From the NCBI GenBank assembly GCA_030453005.1, contig JAKDLE010000244.1, positions 1 to 5,411 on the forward strand: a stretch of 5,411 nt of DNA. Direction: 5' to 3'. Position 1 is the first letter of the stretch. Every line of letters starts with the position of its first letter. The notes under the pieces are model-generated. The model was not told where the DNA came from. It made no database searches and worked only from the letters and a program-made list of their open reading frames with translations. Source of the stretch: Pseudonocardia sp. GTDB lineage: Bacteria > Actinomycetota > Actinomycetes > Mycobacteriales > Pseudonocardiaceae. Made by a program: the position numbers and the translations under genes. Of the stretch, positions 1-5,411 are shown one piece after another.

Positions 1-959
1 ACGCGGGTGTGCGCCTCGGCGACGGCGTCGGGGGCCAGGCTCACGGTGGCGACGCCGGTGCCCAGTCCGACGGTGGCCGCGGTGGGCGCGAGCTCGGAGA
101 CCAGTGCGGGCAGGACGCTGGGTCGGGCCCCGATCCGCAGCACCGCGGAGTCGGGTGCGCCGCGCACGAGGTGGGCGTGCGCCAGCCACGGGTCGGCGCC
201 CCGGTCGGCGCCGTCGTCGGCTCCCGGCAGCACCTCCCGCAGCCGCTGCACCCGCGCCGGGAGGGCCTCGTCGGTGCCCTCGATGCGGACCAGTAGCTGT
301 CCGCTGCCCTCGGACGTCCATTCCAGCGCCACCGGCTCGAACGGTCCGCCGAGTACTCGGGCGGCGTGCTCGGCGGCGTCGGCGAGCGGGGCGTCGAGCA
401 CGAGGGTGGTGGTGCGCCTCGGGACCGGGTGCAGCCGCAGCACCACCTCGGTGAGCACCCCGAGGGTGCCGTGCGACCCGTGCAGCAGCTTGGCCAGGTC
501 GTAGCCGGCCACGTTCTTGATCACGTGTCCGCCGCTGTGGGCCACGGTGCCGTCGGCGAGCACCACGGTGACGCCGATGACGAGGTCGCGCATCGTGCCG
601 TAGACCAGCGAGGACGGGCCGGCGTCACCCGTGGCGAGCAGCCCGCCGAGGGTGGCGCCGGCGGCGATGCGGGCGGCGTCGAGGCAGACGTGCTGGCCGT
701 GGGGGGCCAGCTCCTCGATCAGAACCCGCAGCGGGGTACCCGCGTGCGCGGACACCGTCATGTCGCCCGGATTGTGGGTGATCACGCCGGTGAGGCCGGA
801 GACGTCGAGCACGGCGTCGACCTCGCCGAGCGTGCCCGCCCAGTCCGCGGCCGTGCCTGCGCCCACGATGGCCAGCCGTCCGGGGGTGTCGAGCACGGCG
901 TCGCGCACGCCTGCCAGATCGGTGGGCCGCAGCACCGCCGCGGTCGGGTGACCGGTCAT
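1..959 (-). CDS. glcE: Glycolate oxidase FAD-binding subunit GlcE, 3'-truncated by window edge
   Basis: Reading the minus strand from ATG at 959 gives 319 codons with no stop before the window edge, so the C-terminus is missing. The E. coli homologue is about 350 residues, so only a few dozen residues are probably absent. GlcE is an FAD-binding subunit of the glycolate oxidase complex (GlcDEF) that converts glycolate to glyoxylate. Visible landmarks are GAGT at residues 33-36 (N-terminal part of the FAD fold), AGTPL at 73-77, ATLGGLLATGDAGPSS at 102-117, and the family-typical HVIKNVAGYDLAKL at 145-158 followed by GSHGTLGVLTEV. The IKNVAGYDL motif separates GlcE from GlcD. The start is supported by AGAGGAGA at 974-967, about 7 nt upstream. 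It lies 41 nt downstream of the glcD stop, so the two are probably co-transcribed. glcF would be expected next, off the left edge. Identity rests on motif recall, not a database search. Confidence 0.9.
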   Translation of the reverse strand, partial: MTGHPTAAVLRPTDLAGVRDAVLDTPGRLAIVGAGTAADWAGTLGEVDAVLDVSGLTGVITHNPGDMTVSAHAGTPLRVLIEELAPHGQHVCLDAARIAAGATLGGLLATGDAGPSSLVYGTMRDLVIGVTVVLADGTVAHSGGHVIKNVAGYDLAKLLHGSHGTLGVLTEVVLRLHPVPRRTTTLVLDAPLADAAEHAARVLGGPFEPVALEWTSEGSGQLLVRIEGTDEALPARVQRLREVLPGADDGADRGADPWLAHAHLVRGAPDSAVLRIGARPSVLPALVSELAPTAATVGLGTGVATVSLAPDAVAEAHTR

Positions 960-984
960 CGATCCGTCTCCTCTGCAGGCAGAG
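960..984 (-). promoter_or_regulatory. glcE ribosome binding site within a small inverted repeat
   Basis: In the glcD-glcE gap the minus strand carries AGAGGAGA (974-967), a strong SD about 7 nt before the glcE ATG. It overlaps a perfect inverted repeat with CTCTGC at 971-976 and GCAGAG at 979-984, separated by 2 nt. As RNA this would fold as a 5-bp stem with a 4-nt loop and cover the first half of the SD. The SD is secure; a regulatory effect of the small stem is speculative. Confidence 0.6.
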
Positions 985-1000
985 CCTGTGGCGGGCGGCC

Positions 1001-2455
1001 TCACAGCCGCTCGATCGCGCCGGACTCCTCCAGCGGGTGGGGCTGGTACTTGCCCGGCCGCTCGCCGCACAGCCGCGGCGTCGGGAGCACCTTGCCGGGG
1101 TTGCACAGGTTGTGCGGGTCGAACGCCGACTGCACGCGCGCCATCACGGCGAGGTCGTCGGAGGTGAACATCTTCGGCATCGAGCACGCCTTGTCGGTGC
1201 CGATGCCGTGCTCGCCCGACAGCGAGCCGCCCATCTCGACGCACAGCTCGGCGATCTCCCCGGACAGCTTCTCGGCGCGCTCGGTCTCCCCGGCGGCCGC
1301 GCTGTAGAGCACCAGCGGGTGCAGGTTGCCGTCGCCCGCATGGAAGACGTTGGCCACGCGGATGCCCGCGTCGCGGCCCATGGCCGCGATGCGGTCGAGG
1401 ACCTCGGCGAGACGGGTGCGGGGCACGACGCCGTCCTGCACGAAGTAGTCGGGTGAGATGCGGCCGACAGCGGCGAACGCGGCCTTGCGCCCCTTCCAGA
1501 TCCTCGCCCGCTCCTCCGGGGAGCCCGCGATGTGCAGCCGGGTGCAGCCGTGCTCGTCGCAGATCGCCTTGACCTGCTCGAACTGCGCCTCGCACTCCTC
1601 GGCAGGCCCGTCCAGCTCGACGACCAGCGCCGCGGGGACCCCGACGGTGTAGCCCGCGTGCACGGCCTGCTCGGCGGCCTCGATCGCGAGGGTGTCCATC
1701 ATCTCGACGGCGGCGGGCACGATCCCGGCCGCGACGATGGCGGAGACGACGTCGCCCGCCGCGGCGATCGACGGGAAGTCGGCGAGCAGTGTGCGCACCG
1801 TCTCGGGCGTGCGCAGCAGCCGCACCGTGATCGACGTGGTGATGCCGAGGGTGCCCTCCGAGCCGAGGAACACCCCGCGCAGGTCGGGTCCGGCCTGCTC
1901 GCCGGAGTCGGTGCCCAGCGTGACGACCGATCCGTCGGCCAGCACGACCTCACAGGAGAGGACGTGGTTGGTGGTGAACCCGTACTTGAGGCAGTGGGCG
2001 CCGCCGGAGTTCTCCGCGACGTTGCCGCCGATCGTGCAGACCTGCTGGCTCGACGGGTCGGGGGCGTAGTAGAGGCCGTGCGGCGCGGCGGCCGCGGTGA
2101 TCTCCAGGTTGGTGACGCCGGGCTGCACGACCGCGCGCCGGTTCTCGGAATCGACCGCGAGCACCTTCTTCAGCCGCGCCAGGCTGATCACCACCCCGTC
2201 CGCGACGGGGAGTGCGCCGCCGGACAGGCCGGTGCCCGCCCCGCGCGCCACGAACGGCACGCGGTGCTCGTGGCACACCCGCACCGCGGCGGCGACCTCC
2301 GCGGCGTCGCGGGGGAGCAGCACCAGCTCCGGGCGCACCCGGTAGCCGGTGAGGCCGTCGCATTCGTAGGAGCGGCACTTCACCGGGTCGTGCAGGACGT
2401 CCTTCGGGTCGAGCACGCGTTCGAACGCCTGCCGTACCGCCACATCCAGCGTCAC
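1001..2455 (-). CDS. glcD: Glycolate oxidase catalytic subunit GlcD (FAD-linked oxidase)
   Basis: Full-length 484-residue protein from GTG at 2455 (E. coli GlcD is 499). It is the FAD subunit that oxidises glycolate to glyoxylate, in the PCMH/VAO-type FAD-linked oxidase family. Motifs in order: YECDGL at 30-35, the FAD-binding loop ARGAGTGLSGGALP at 70-83, YYAPDPSSQ at 129-137, IGGNVAENSGGAHCLKYG at 142-159, GSEGTLG, the active-site segment FHAGDGNLHP at 371-380, SGEHGIG at 413-419, and the C-terminal FDP..LCNPGK ending near 455. Order and spacing follow E. coli GlcD closely, including a proline- and histidine-containing tail. GTG 2455 is preferred because GAGGGGAGA lies about 5 nt upstream. 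An in-frame ATG at 2527 would add 24 residues rich in Ala/Arg/Gly/Thr and has only a weak, distant AGGA. It is the first gene of a probable glcD-glcE(-glcF) operon, divergent from glcB. A related D-lactate dehydrogenase is the main alternative, but the adjacent glcE and glcB favour GlcD. Confidence 0.94.
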   Translation of the reverse strand: MTLDVAVRQAFERVLDPKDVLHDPVKCRSYECDGLTGYRVRPELVLLPRDAAEVAAAVRVCHEHRVPFVARGAGTGLSGGALPVADGVVISLARLKKVLAVDSENRRAVVQPGVTNLEITAAAAPHGLYYAPDPSSQQVCTIGGNVAENSGGAHCLKYGFTTNHVLSCEVVLADGSVVTLGTDSGEQAGPDLRGVFLGSEGTLGITTSITVRLLRTPETVRTLLADFPSIAAAGDVVSAIVAAGIVPAAVEMMDTLAIEAAEQAVHAGYTVGVPAALVVELDGPAEECEAQFEQVKAICDEHGCTRLHIAGSPEERARIWKGRKAAFAAVGRISPDYFVQDGVVPRTRLAEVLDRIAAMGRDAGIRVANVFHAGDGNLHPLVLYSAAAGETERAEKLSGEIAELCVEMGGSLSGEHGIGTDKACSMPKMFTSDDLAVMARVQSAFDPHNLCNPGKVLPTPRLCGERPGKYQPHPLEESGAIERL

Positions 2456-2495
2456 GGTCGTCTCCCCTCGTCGTCGAGCGTCCGTCGGCGACGAC
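2456..2495 (-). promoter_or_regulatory. glcD ribosome binding site with adjacent 7-bp inverted repeat
   Basis: On the minus strand GAGGGGAGA (2469-2461) precedes GTG 2455 by about 5 nt and decides the glcD start. Immediately upstream lies a perfect inverted repeat, GTCGTCG at 2470-2476 and CGACGAC at 2489-2495, with a 12-nt loop. In the mRNA the stem ends just before the SD. The first arm could alternatively pair with ACGAC between the SD and GTG, which would trap the SD in a loop. The RBS call is firm; the structural switch is inference in a GC-rich region where such matches arise easily. Confidence 0.55.
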
Positions 2496-2604
2496 AGTAC
2501 GGCTGTGCGGCCGCCGGCGTCGGTCATCGAGGTCCGATCCTGTCTCAGCGGGAGTGTCGGGGAAGGCCGACGGGTATTCTCACGAAGGTATCAGCGAGAT
2601 TTCG

Positions 2605-2630
2605 CCATACGGAAGATTAGATCCGTATGG
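2605..2630. promoter_or_regulatory. Perfect 26-bp inverted repeat, putative transcription factor operator
   Basis: CCATACGGA (2605-2613) and TCCGTATGG (2622-2630) are exact reverse complements separated by the 8-nt spacer AGATTAGA. A 9-bp perfect match placed exactly in the divergent promoter region, its right arm overlapping the TATGGT candidate -10 of glcB, is what a dimeric repressor or activator site would look like. The cognate regulator is unknown and not encoded in the window. GntR/FadR-type (as E. coli GlcC) and IclR-type regulators are candidates by pathway analogy only. Confidence 0.6.
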
Positions 2631-2643
2631 TAGAAAAGTACCA
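2628..2643. promoter_or_regulatory. Secondary inverted repeat TGGTA-N6-TACCA
   Basis: TGGTA (2628-2632) and TACCA (2639-2643) are perfect 5-bp reverse complements with the spacer GAAAAG. The site overlaps the right arm of the 26-bp palindrome by three bases and would span the expected glcB transcription start. It could be a second operator or part of a compound site. Being short, it may be coincidental. Confidence 0.35.
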
Positions 2644-2670
2644 GCCGCGAGTGCGGTGACGAGCGTGAGC

Positions 2671-2677
2671 GAGGAGG
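2671..2677 (+). promoter_or_regulatory. glcB ribosome binding site
   Basis: GAGGAGG ends 5 nt before GTG 2683 and is the best SD match near the gene. It selects GTG 2683 over two other in-frame GTG codons, at 2665 and 2554. Starting at 2554 would add 43 residues translated from the AT-rich operator region. Confidence 0.8.
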
Positions 2678-2682
2678 ACTCG

Positions 2683-4845
2683 GTGAGCACGGACCAACAG
2701 GTCGACCCCGCACTGCGCGCCGTGGTGGACGACGAGCTGCTGCCCGGCCTCGACATCGCCCCCGAGCGGTTCTGGTCCGTGCTCGCGCAGCTGCAGGAAC
2801 GCTTCGCCCCGCGCATCGCCACGCTGCTCGCCCGCCGCGACGAGCTGCAACGCCACGTCGACGCGTGGCACCGCGAGCACGGCGCGGGCGACCCGGAGGC
2901 CTACGCCGCGTTCCTCGCCGAGATCGGCTACCTGGTGCCGGAGACGACGGCGAAGGTGCAGGTCAGCCGCGTCGACGTCGAGATCGCCGACGTCGGGGGC
3001 CCGCAGCTCGTCGTGCCCGCCACCGTGCCGCGCTACGCGCTCAACGCCGCCAACGCCCGCTGGGGCTCGCTGTACGACGCGCTCTACGGCACCGACGTGC
3101 TGCCCCTGGAGCGCGAGCTCGGACGGGGGTACGACGAGCGCCGCGGTGCGCAGGTCATCGCGGAGTCCGACCGGCTGCTCGACGAGCTGTTCCCGCTCGC
3201 CTCGGGCAGCCACGCCGACGCCACCGCCTACCGGGTGCGGGGCGGCGCCCTGGTCGTCGACATCGCAGGCGGGGCCATCGGGCTCGCCGACCCGGGGCAG
3301 TTCGCAGGCCACCGCGCCGGCTCCGACGGCGGGGGGGACGACGACGGGCACCCCGGTTCGGTCGCCGCGCTGCTGCTGCGCCGCAACGGCCTGCACGTCG
3401 AGCTCACGATCGACCCCGAGCACCAGGTCGGGCGCCAGCACCACGCGGACGTGGCCGACGTCGCGCTCGAGTCGGCCGTCACCACGATCGTCGACCTGGA
3501 GGACTCGGTCGCCACCGTCGACGGCGCGGACAAGGCGCAGGCCTACCGCACCTGGCTCGGCCTCATGACCGGGAAGCTGGCCACGAGCTTCACCAAGGGC
3601 GGGCAGACCGTCGAACGGACGGTCAACGGCGACCGCACCTACACCGCCCCGGACGGCTCCGAGCTGGTGCTGCCCGGCCGCTCGCTGATGCTGGTGCGCA
3701 ACTGCGGCCACCACATGACGACCAACGCCGTGCGCACGGCGGACGGCACCGAGGTCGCCGAGGGCGTGCTCGACGCACTGTTCTCCGCCACCGCCGCGCT
3801 GCACGACCTGCGCGGCCTGGGCCGCTACTCCAACTCCCGGGCGGGCAGCGTCTACATCGTCAAGCCCAAGCAGCACGGCCCCGACGAGGTGGCGCTCACC
3901 GTCGAGCTGTTCGCGGCCGTCGAGGAGGCGCTGGGCCTGGAGCCGCGCACCCTCAAGATCGGGATCATGGACGAGGAGAAGCGCACCTCGGTCAACCTCG
4001 GCGCCTGCATCGCCGCCGCGCAGGACCGCGTGATCTTCGTCAACACCGGCTTCCTCGACCGCACCGGCGACGAGATCCACACCGACTTCGAGGCGGGCCC
4101 GGTCGTCCGCAAGGACGACATGCGCTCGACGGCGTGGCTCGCGGGCTACGAGGACCGCAACGTCGACGTCGCGCTGGCCGCCGGGTTCCCCGGCCAGGCG
4201 CAGGTCGGCAAGGGCATGTGGGCCAAGCCCGCCGCGATGGCCGCGATGCTGGAGCAGAAGGGCGGCCACCCGCAGGCGGGCGCCAACTGCGCGTGGGTGC
4301 CCTCGCCCACGGCCGCCACCCTGCACGCGCTGCACTACCTGCGCACCGACGTGCACGCCCGCCAGCGCGAGCTCGCCGGGCGCTCCACCGACCGTCTGCT
4401 GCTGCTGCACGTGCCGGTGCTCACCGGCGAGCTGTCCGACGAGGAGAAGACCCACGAGTTGGAGACCAACGCCCAGTCGATCCTCGGCTACGTCGTGCGC
4501 TGGGTGGCGCTGGGCATCGGCTGTTCCACGGTGCCGGACCTCGACGGCGTCGGGCTGATGGAGGACCGCGCCACGCTGCGCATCTCGAGTCAGCTCATCG
4601 CCAACTGGCTGCACCACGGGGTCGTCGACTCCACGACCGTGCGGGAGACGTTCGCCCGCATGGCGGCGGTGGTCGACGAGCAGAACGTGGGCGAGCCCGA
4701 CTACCGGCCGATGGTCGACGACCTCGACGGGCACGAGGCGTTCCAGGCCGCGCTGGACCTCGTGTTCACCGGTCGCACCGAACCCAACGGCTACACCGAG
4801 CGGGCACTGACCGCCTGGCGGCAGAAGGCCAAGGCGCGCGGGTGA
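2683..4845 (+). CDS. glcB: Malate synthase G
   Basis: A 720-residue protein (E. coli MSG 723, M. tuberculosis GlcB 741) that condenses glyoxylate with acetyl-CoA to give malate and CoA in the cytoplasm, a Mg2+-dependent reaction. The N-terminal region contains NAANARWGSLYDALYGTD near 114-131. The TIM-barrel segments include TTIVDLEDSVATVDG near 267-281. Catalytic residues known from the M. tuberculosis enzyme are in place: Arg339 in LVRNCGHH, metal ligands Glu431 in IMDEEKRT and Asp459 in NTGFLDRTGDE, and the catalytic base Asp628 in LMEDRATLRIS, with the conserved Cys614 in IGCSTVPD. QVGKGMW and WVPSPTAATLHALHY are also typical of MSG. The start is GTG 2683, fixed by GAGGAGG. It is transcribed away from glcD-glcE and uses the glyoxylate they make. 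An unusual Ser/Asp/Gly-rich stretch lies near residues 211-226, coded across a 7-G run; the frame continues cleanly on both sides. Length and MSG-specific motifs exclude the shorter malate synthase A type. Confidence 0.97.
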   Translation: MSTDQQVDPALRAVVDDELLPGLDIAPERFWSVLAQLQERFAPRIATLLARRDELQRHVDAWHREHGAGDPEAYAAFLAEIGYLVPETTAKVQVSRVDVEIADVGGPQLVVPATVPRYALNAANARWGSLYDALYGTDVLPLERELGRGYDERRGAQVIAESDRLLDELFPLASGSHADATAYRVRGGALVVDIAGGAIGLADPGQFAGHRAGSDGGGDDDGHPGSVAALLLRRNGLHVELTIDPEHQVGRQHHADVADVALESAVTTIVDLEDSVATVDGADKAQAYRTWLGLMTGKLATSFTKGGQTVERTVNGDRTYTAPDGSELVLPGRSLMLVRNCGHHMTTNAVRTADGTEVAEGVLDALFSATAALHDLRGLGRYSNSRAGSVYIVKPKQHGPDEVALTVELFAAVEEALGLEPRTLKIGIMDEEKRTSVNLGACIAAAQDRVIFVNTGFLDRTGDEIHTDFEAGPVVRKDDMRSTAWLAGYEDRNVDVALAAGFPGQAQVGKGMWAKPAAMAAMLEQKGGHPQAGANCAWVPSPTAATLHALHYLRTDVHARQRELAGRSTDRLLLLHVPVLTGELSDEEKTHELETNAQSILGYVVRWVALGIGCSTVPDLDGVGLMEDRATLRISSQLIANWLHHGVVDSTTVRETFARMAAVVDEQNVGEPDYRPMVDDLDGHEAFQAALDLVFTGRTEPNGYTERALTAWRQKAKARG

Positions 4846-4862
4846 GCGTCGGGGGTGGTTTG

Positions 4863-4868
4863 TAGGCT
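4863..4868 (+). promoter_or_regulatory. Candidate -10 box for the acetyltransferase, possibly leaderless
   Basis: TAGGCT matches the actinobacterial TANNNT -10 pattern and lies 7 nt before GTG 4876, so transcription could begin at or next to the start codon. No convincing SD precedes GTG 4876, which fits a leaderless mRNA. A good -35 is not visible: GTGAGC at 4842-4847 shares only TGA with TTGACA and has a short spacer. The same 9-base pattern TTGTAG[G/T]CT recurs at 5399-5407. Confidence 0.4.
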
Positions 4869-4875
4869 CGCTGCT

Positions 4876-5379
4876 GTGCTCGACCTGCACCCCACCCCCT
4901 TCGACCACCCCGACGCCGTGCGCCTGACCGCCGAGGTCCAGGAGTTCTACCGCGAGCGCTACGGCGACATCGACGTCAGCCCGATGCCCCCGGTTGACTT
5001 CGCGGCGCCCCGCGGCCACTTCCTGGTCGGGTACGCCGACGGCGTGGCCGTGGCCTGCGGCGGCTGGCGGGCCGTCGACGTCGACGCCGACGGCGTGCTC
5101 CGCGAGGGTGATGCGGAGATCAAGCGCATGTACGTCGCCGCCGCGCACCGCGGACGCGGCCACGCCCGCGCCGTGCTGGCCGGCCTGGAGCGCACCGCCG
5201 TCGAGGCGGGGCGCCTGCGCCTGGTGCTGGAGACCGGCACGCTGCAACCGGAGGCCGTGGCCCTCTACCTCAGCGAGGGCTACGCGCCCATGTCGGGCTT
5301 CGGCCCCTACCGCTGCGAACCCCACAGCCGCTGCTTCGCCAAGCTCCTCCCGGCGCGCCGACGCCGCCTGCAGGTGTGA
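4876..5379 (+). CDS. GNAT-family N-acetyltransferase, substrate unknown
   Basis: A 167-residue single-domain protein from GTG 4876. GNAT enzymes transfer an acetyl group from acetyl-CoA to an amine on a small molecule or protein. Visible GNAT hallmarks are the beta-strand IKRMYV at 82-87, the acetyl-CoA pyrophosphate-binding turn HRGRGHA at 91-97 leading into the helix RAVLAGLERTA, and the later strand LRLVLETG followed by AVALYLSEGYAPM at about 127-139. Earlier, PRGHFLVGYADGVAVACGGWRAV resembles the usual beta-hairpin, seen near residues 47-70. The start is uncertain: GTG 4855 is in frame and adds 7 residues, but LDLHPTPFDHPDAV follows directly after GTG 4876 and looks like the usual N-terminus of actinomycete relatives. 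It sits 30 bp after glcB on the same strand; read-through is possible, but a candidate promoter lies in the gap. Nothing in the sequence indicates the substrate or a glycolate role. Confidence 0.88.
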   Translation: MLDLHPTPFDHPDAVRLTAEVQEFYRERYGDIDVSPMPPVDFAAPRGHFLVGYADGVAVACGGWRAVDVDADGVLREGDAEIKRMYVAAAHRGRGHARAVLAGLERTAVEAGRLRLVLETGTLQPEAVALYLSEGYAPMSGFGPYRCEPHSRCFAKLLPARRRRLQV

Positions 5380-5380
5380 C

Positions 5381-5398
5381 GTGCTCGGAACGGAGCAC
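5381..5398. repeat. Short inverted repeat after the acetyltransferase gene
   Basis: GTGCTC (5381-5386) and GAGCAC (5393-5398) are exact reverse complements around the 6-nt loop GGAACG, beginning one base after the stop codon. As RNA it would form a 6-bp hairpin followed only by TT, which is weak for an intrinsic terminator. It also lies where the -35 region of the candidate downstream promoter would be, so an operator role is equally possible. Confidence 0.35.
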
Positions 5399-5401
5399 TT
5401 G

Positions 5402-5407
5402 TAGTCT
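5402..5407 (+). promoter_or_regulatory. Candidate -10 box of a gene beyond the right edge
   Basis: TAGTCT fits TANNNT and is embedded in TTGTAGTCT, near-identical to TTGTAGGCT before the acetyltransferase gene. It lies 22 nt past the acetyltransferase stop codon. By analogy with the upstream copy, a start codon would be expected about 7 nt after it, just outside the window. No -35 is evident. Confidence 0.3.
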
Positions 5408-5411
5408 GACG

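Larger units (their letters stand above)
2572..2643. promoter_or_regulatory. Divergent glcD/glcB control region (AT-rich island)
   Basis: This is the only clearly AT-rich stretch in the window: about 42% GC by hand count over 2575-2643, against very high GC elsewhere. It lies between the starts of two divergent genes, so it should hold both promoters and shared operators. It is rich in GTAT/ATAC elements: GGGTATTC at 2572-2579, AAGGTATC at 2585-2592, CCATACGGA at 2605-2613, TCCGTATGG at 2622-2630 and TACCA at 2639-2643. For glcB, TATGGT at 2626-2631 fits an actinobacterial TANNNT -10 and would put the transcript start near 2638, giving a leader of about 45 nt. For glcD a weak pair can be drawn on the minus strand: TTCCGT (2614-2609) and TACCTT (2590-2585), spacer 18. 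The exact promoter boxes are uncertain. Confidence 0.6.

Noticed and set aside
366..1307. 313-codon plus-strand frame opposite glcE and glcD
   Set aside because: It runs antisense across two real genes and their gap, has biased composition, and shows no family motif.
1532..2620. 362-codon plus-strand frame opposite glcD, running into the control region
   Set aside because: Antisense shadow of glcD with low-complexity composition; it also ends inside the operator region.
2554..2682. 43-residue N-terminal extension of malate synthase from GTG 2554
   Set aside because: The extension would be translated from the AT-rich palindromic control region, and the strong SD sits just before GTG 2683. 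Starting at 2683 also places the catalytic Arg at 339, matching the M. tuberculosis enzyme.
3331..3340. Possible frameshift at the 7-G run in glcB
   Set aside because: The reading frame stays open and family motifs are continuous on both sides, so no frameshift is needed to explain the sequence.
2865..4865. 666-codon plus-strand frame inside glcB
   Set aside because: Arg/Ala/Gly-rich out-of-frame shadow of glcB with no motifs; the glcB frame carries all catalytic residues.
2617..5325. 902-codon open frame on the minus strand opposite glcB and the acetyltransferase gene
   Set aside because: It lies antisense to two proteins with clear family motifs. Its translation is a His/Gly/Val/Arg-rich shadow without recognisable domains, as expected where third-position G/C removes stops from the opposite strand.
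5387..5407. ECF-sigma-like promoter GGAAC ... GTCT near the right end
   Set aside because: The two elements are only 12 nt apart, well short of the roughly 16-19 nt spacing usual for such promoters.

Overview
The window is very GC-rich. It is densely coding, with strong G/C preference at third codon positions, GTG starts and purine-rich Shine-Dalgarno (SD) sequences. This points to a high-GC actinomycete; a Pseudonocardia-like lineage is a guess from protein flavour, and no taxonomic search was possible. The malate synthase strongly resembles GlcB of Mycobacterium tuberculosis as I remember it.

Layout: 1-959 (minus) is glcE, the second FAD-binding subunit of glycolate oxidase; its C-terminus is cut off by the window edge. 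1001-2455 (minus) is a complete glcD, the catalytic FAD subunit, 41 nt upstream of glcE in the same transcript direction. 2456-2682 is the divergent control region. It contains an AT-rich island (about 2575-2643, roughly 42% GC by hand count) with a perfect 26-bp inverted repeat. 2683-4845 (plus) is a complete glcB, malate synthase G, with its catalytic residues intact. 4876-5379 (plus) is a small GNAT-family acetyltransferase. 5380-5411 holds a short inverted repeat and a -10-like hexamer that probably belong to a gene starting just past the right edge. No gene-free stretch exceeds 300 bases.

Function: GlcD and GlcE, with the iron-sulfur subunit GlcF expected off the left edge, oxidise glycolate to glyoxylate. 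GlcB condenses glyoxylate with acetyl-CoA to malate, feeding the TCA cycle. The two steps are transcribed away from each other across one shared control region, which suggests coordinated induction by glycolate or glyoxylate through a regulator not encoded here. The acetyltransferase has no evident role in this pathway and seems to have its own, possibly leaderless, promoter.

I see no undescribed multi-gene system, RNA gene, mobile element or CRISPR array. The points most worth following up are the operator-like palindrome between glcD and glcB, and a repeated TTGTAG[G/T]CT promoter-like motif placed just after two successive stop codons.
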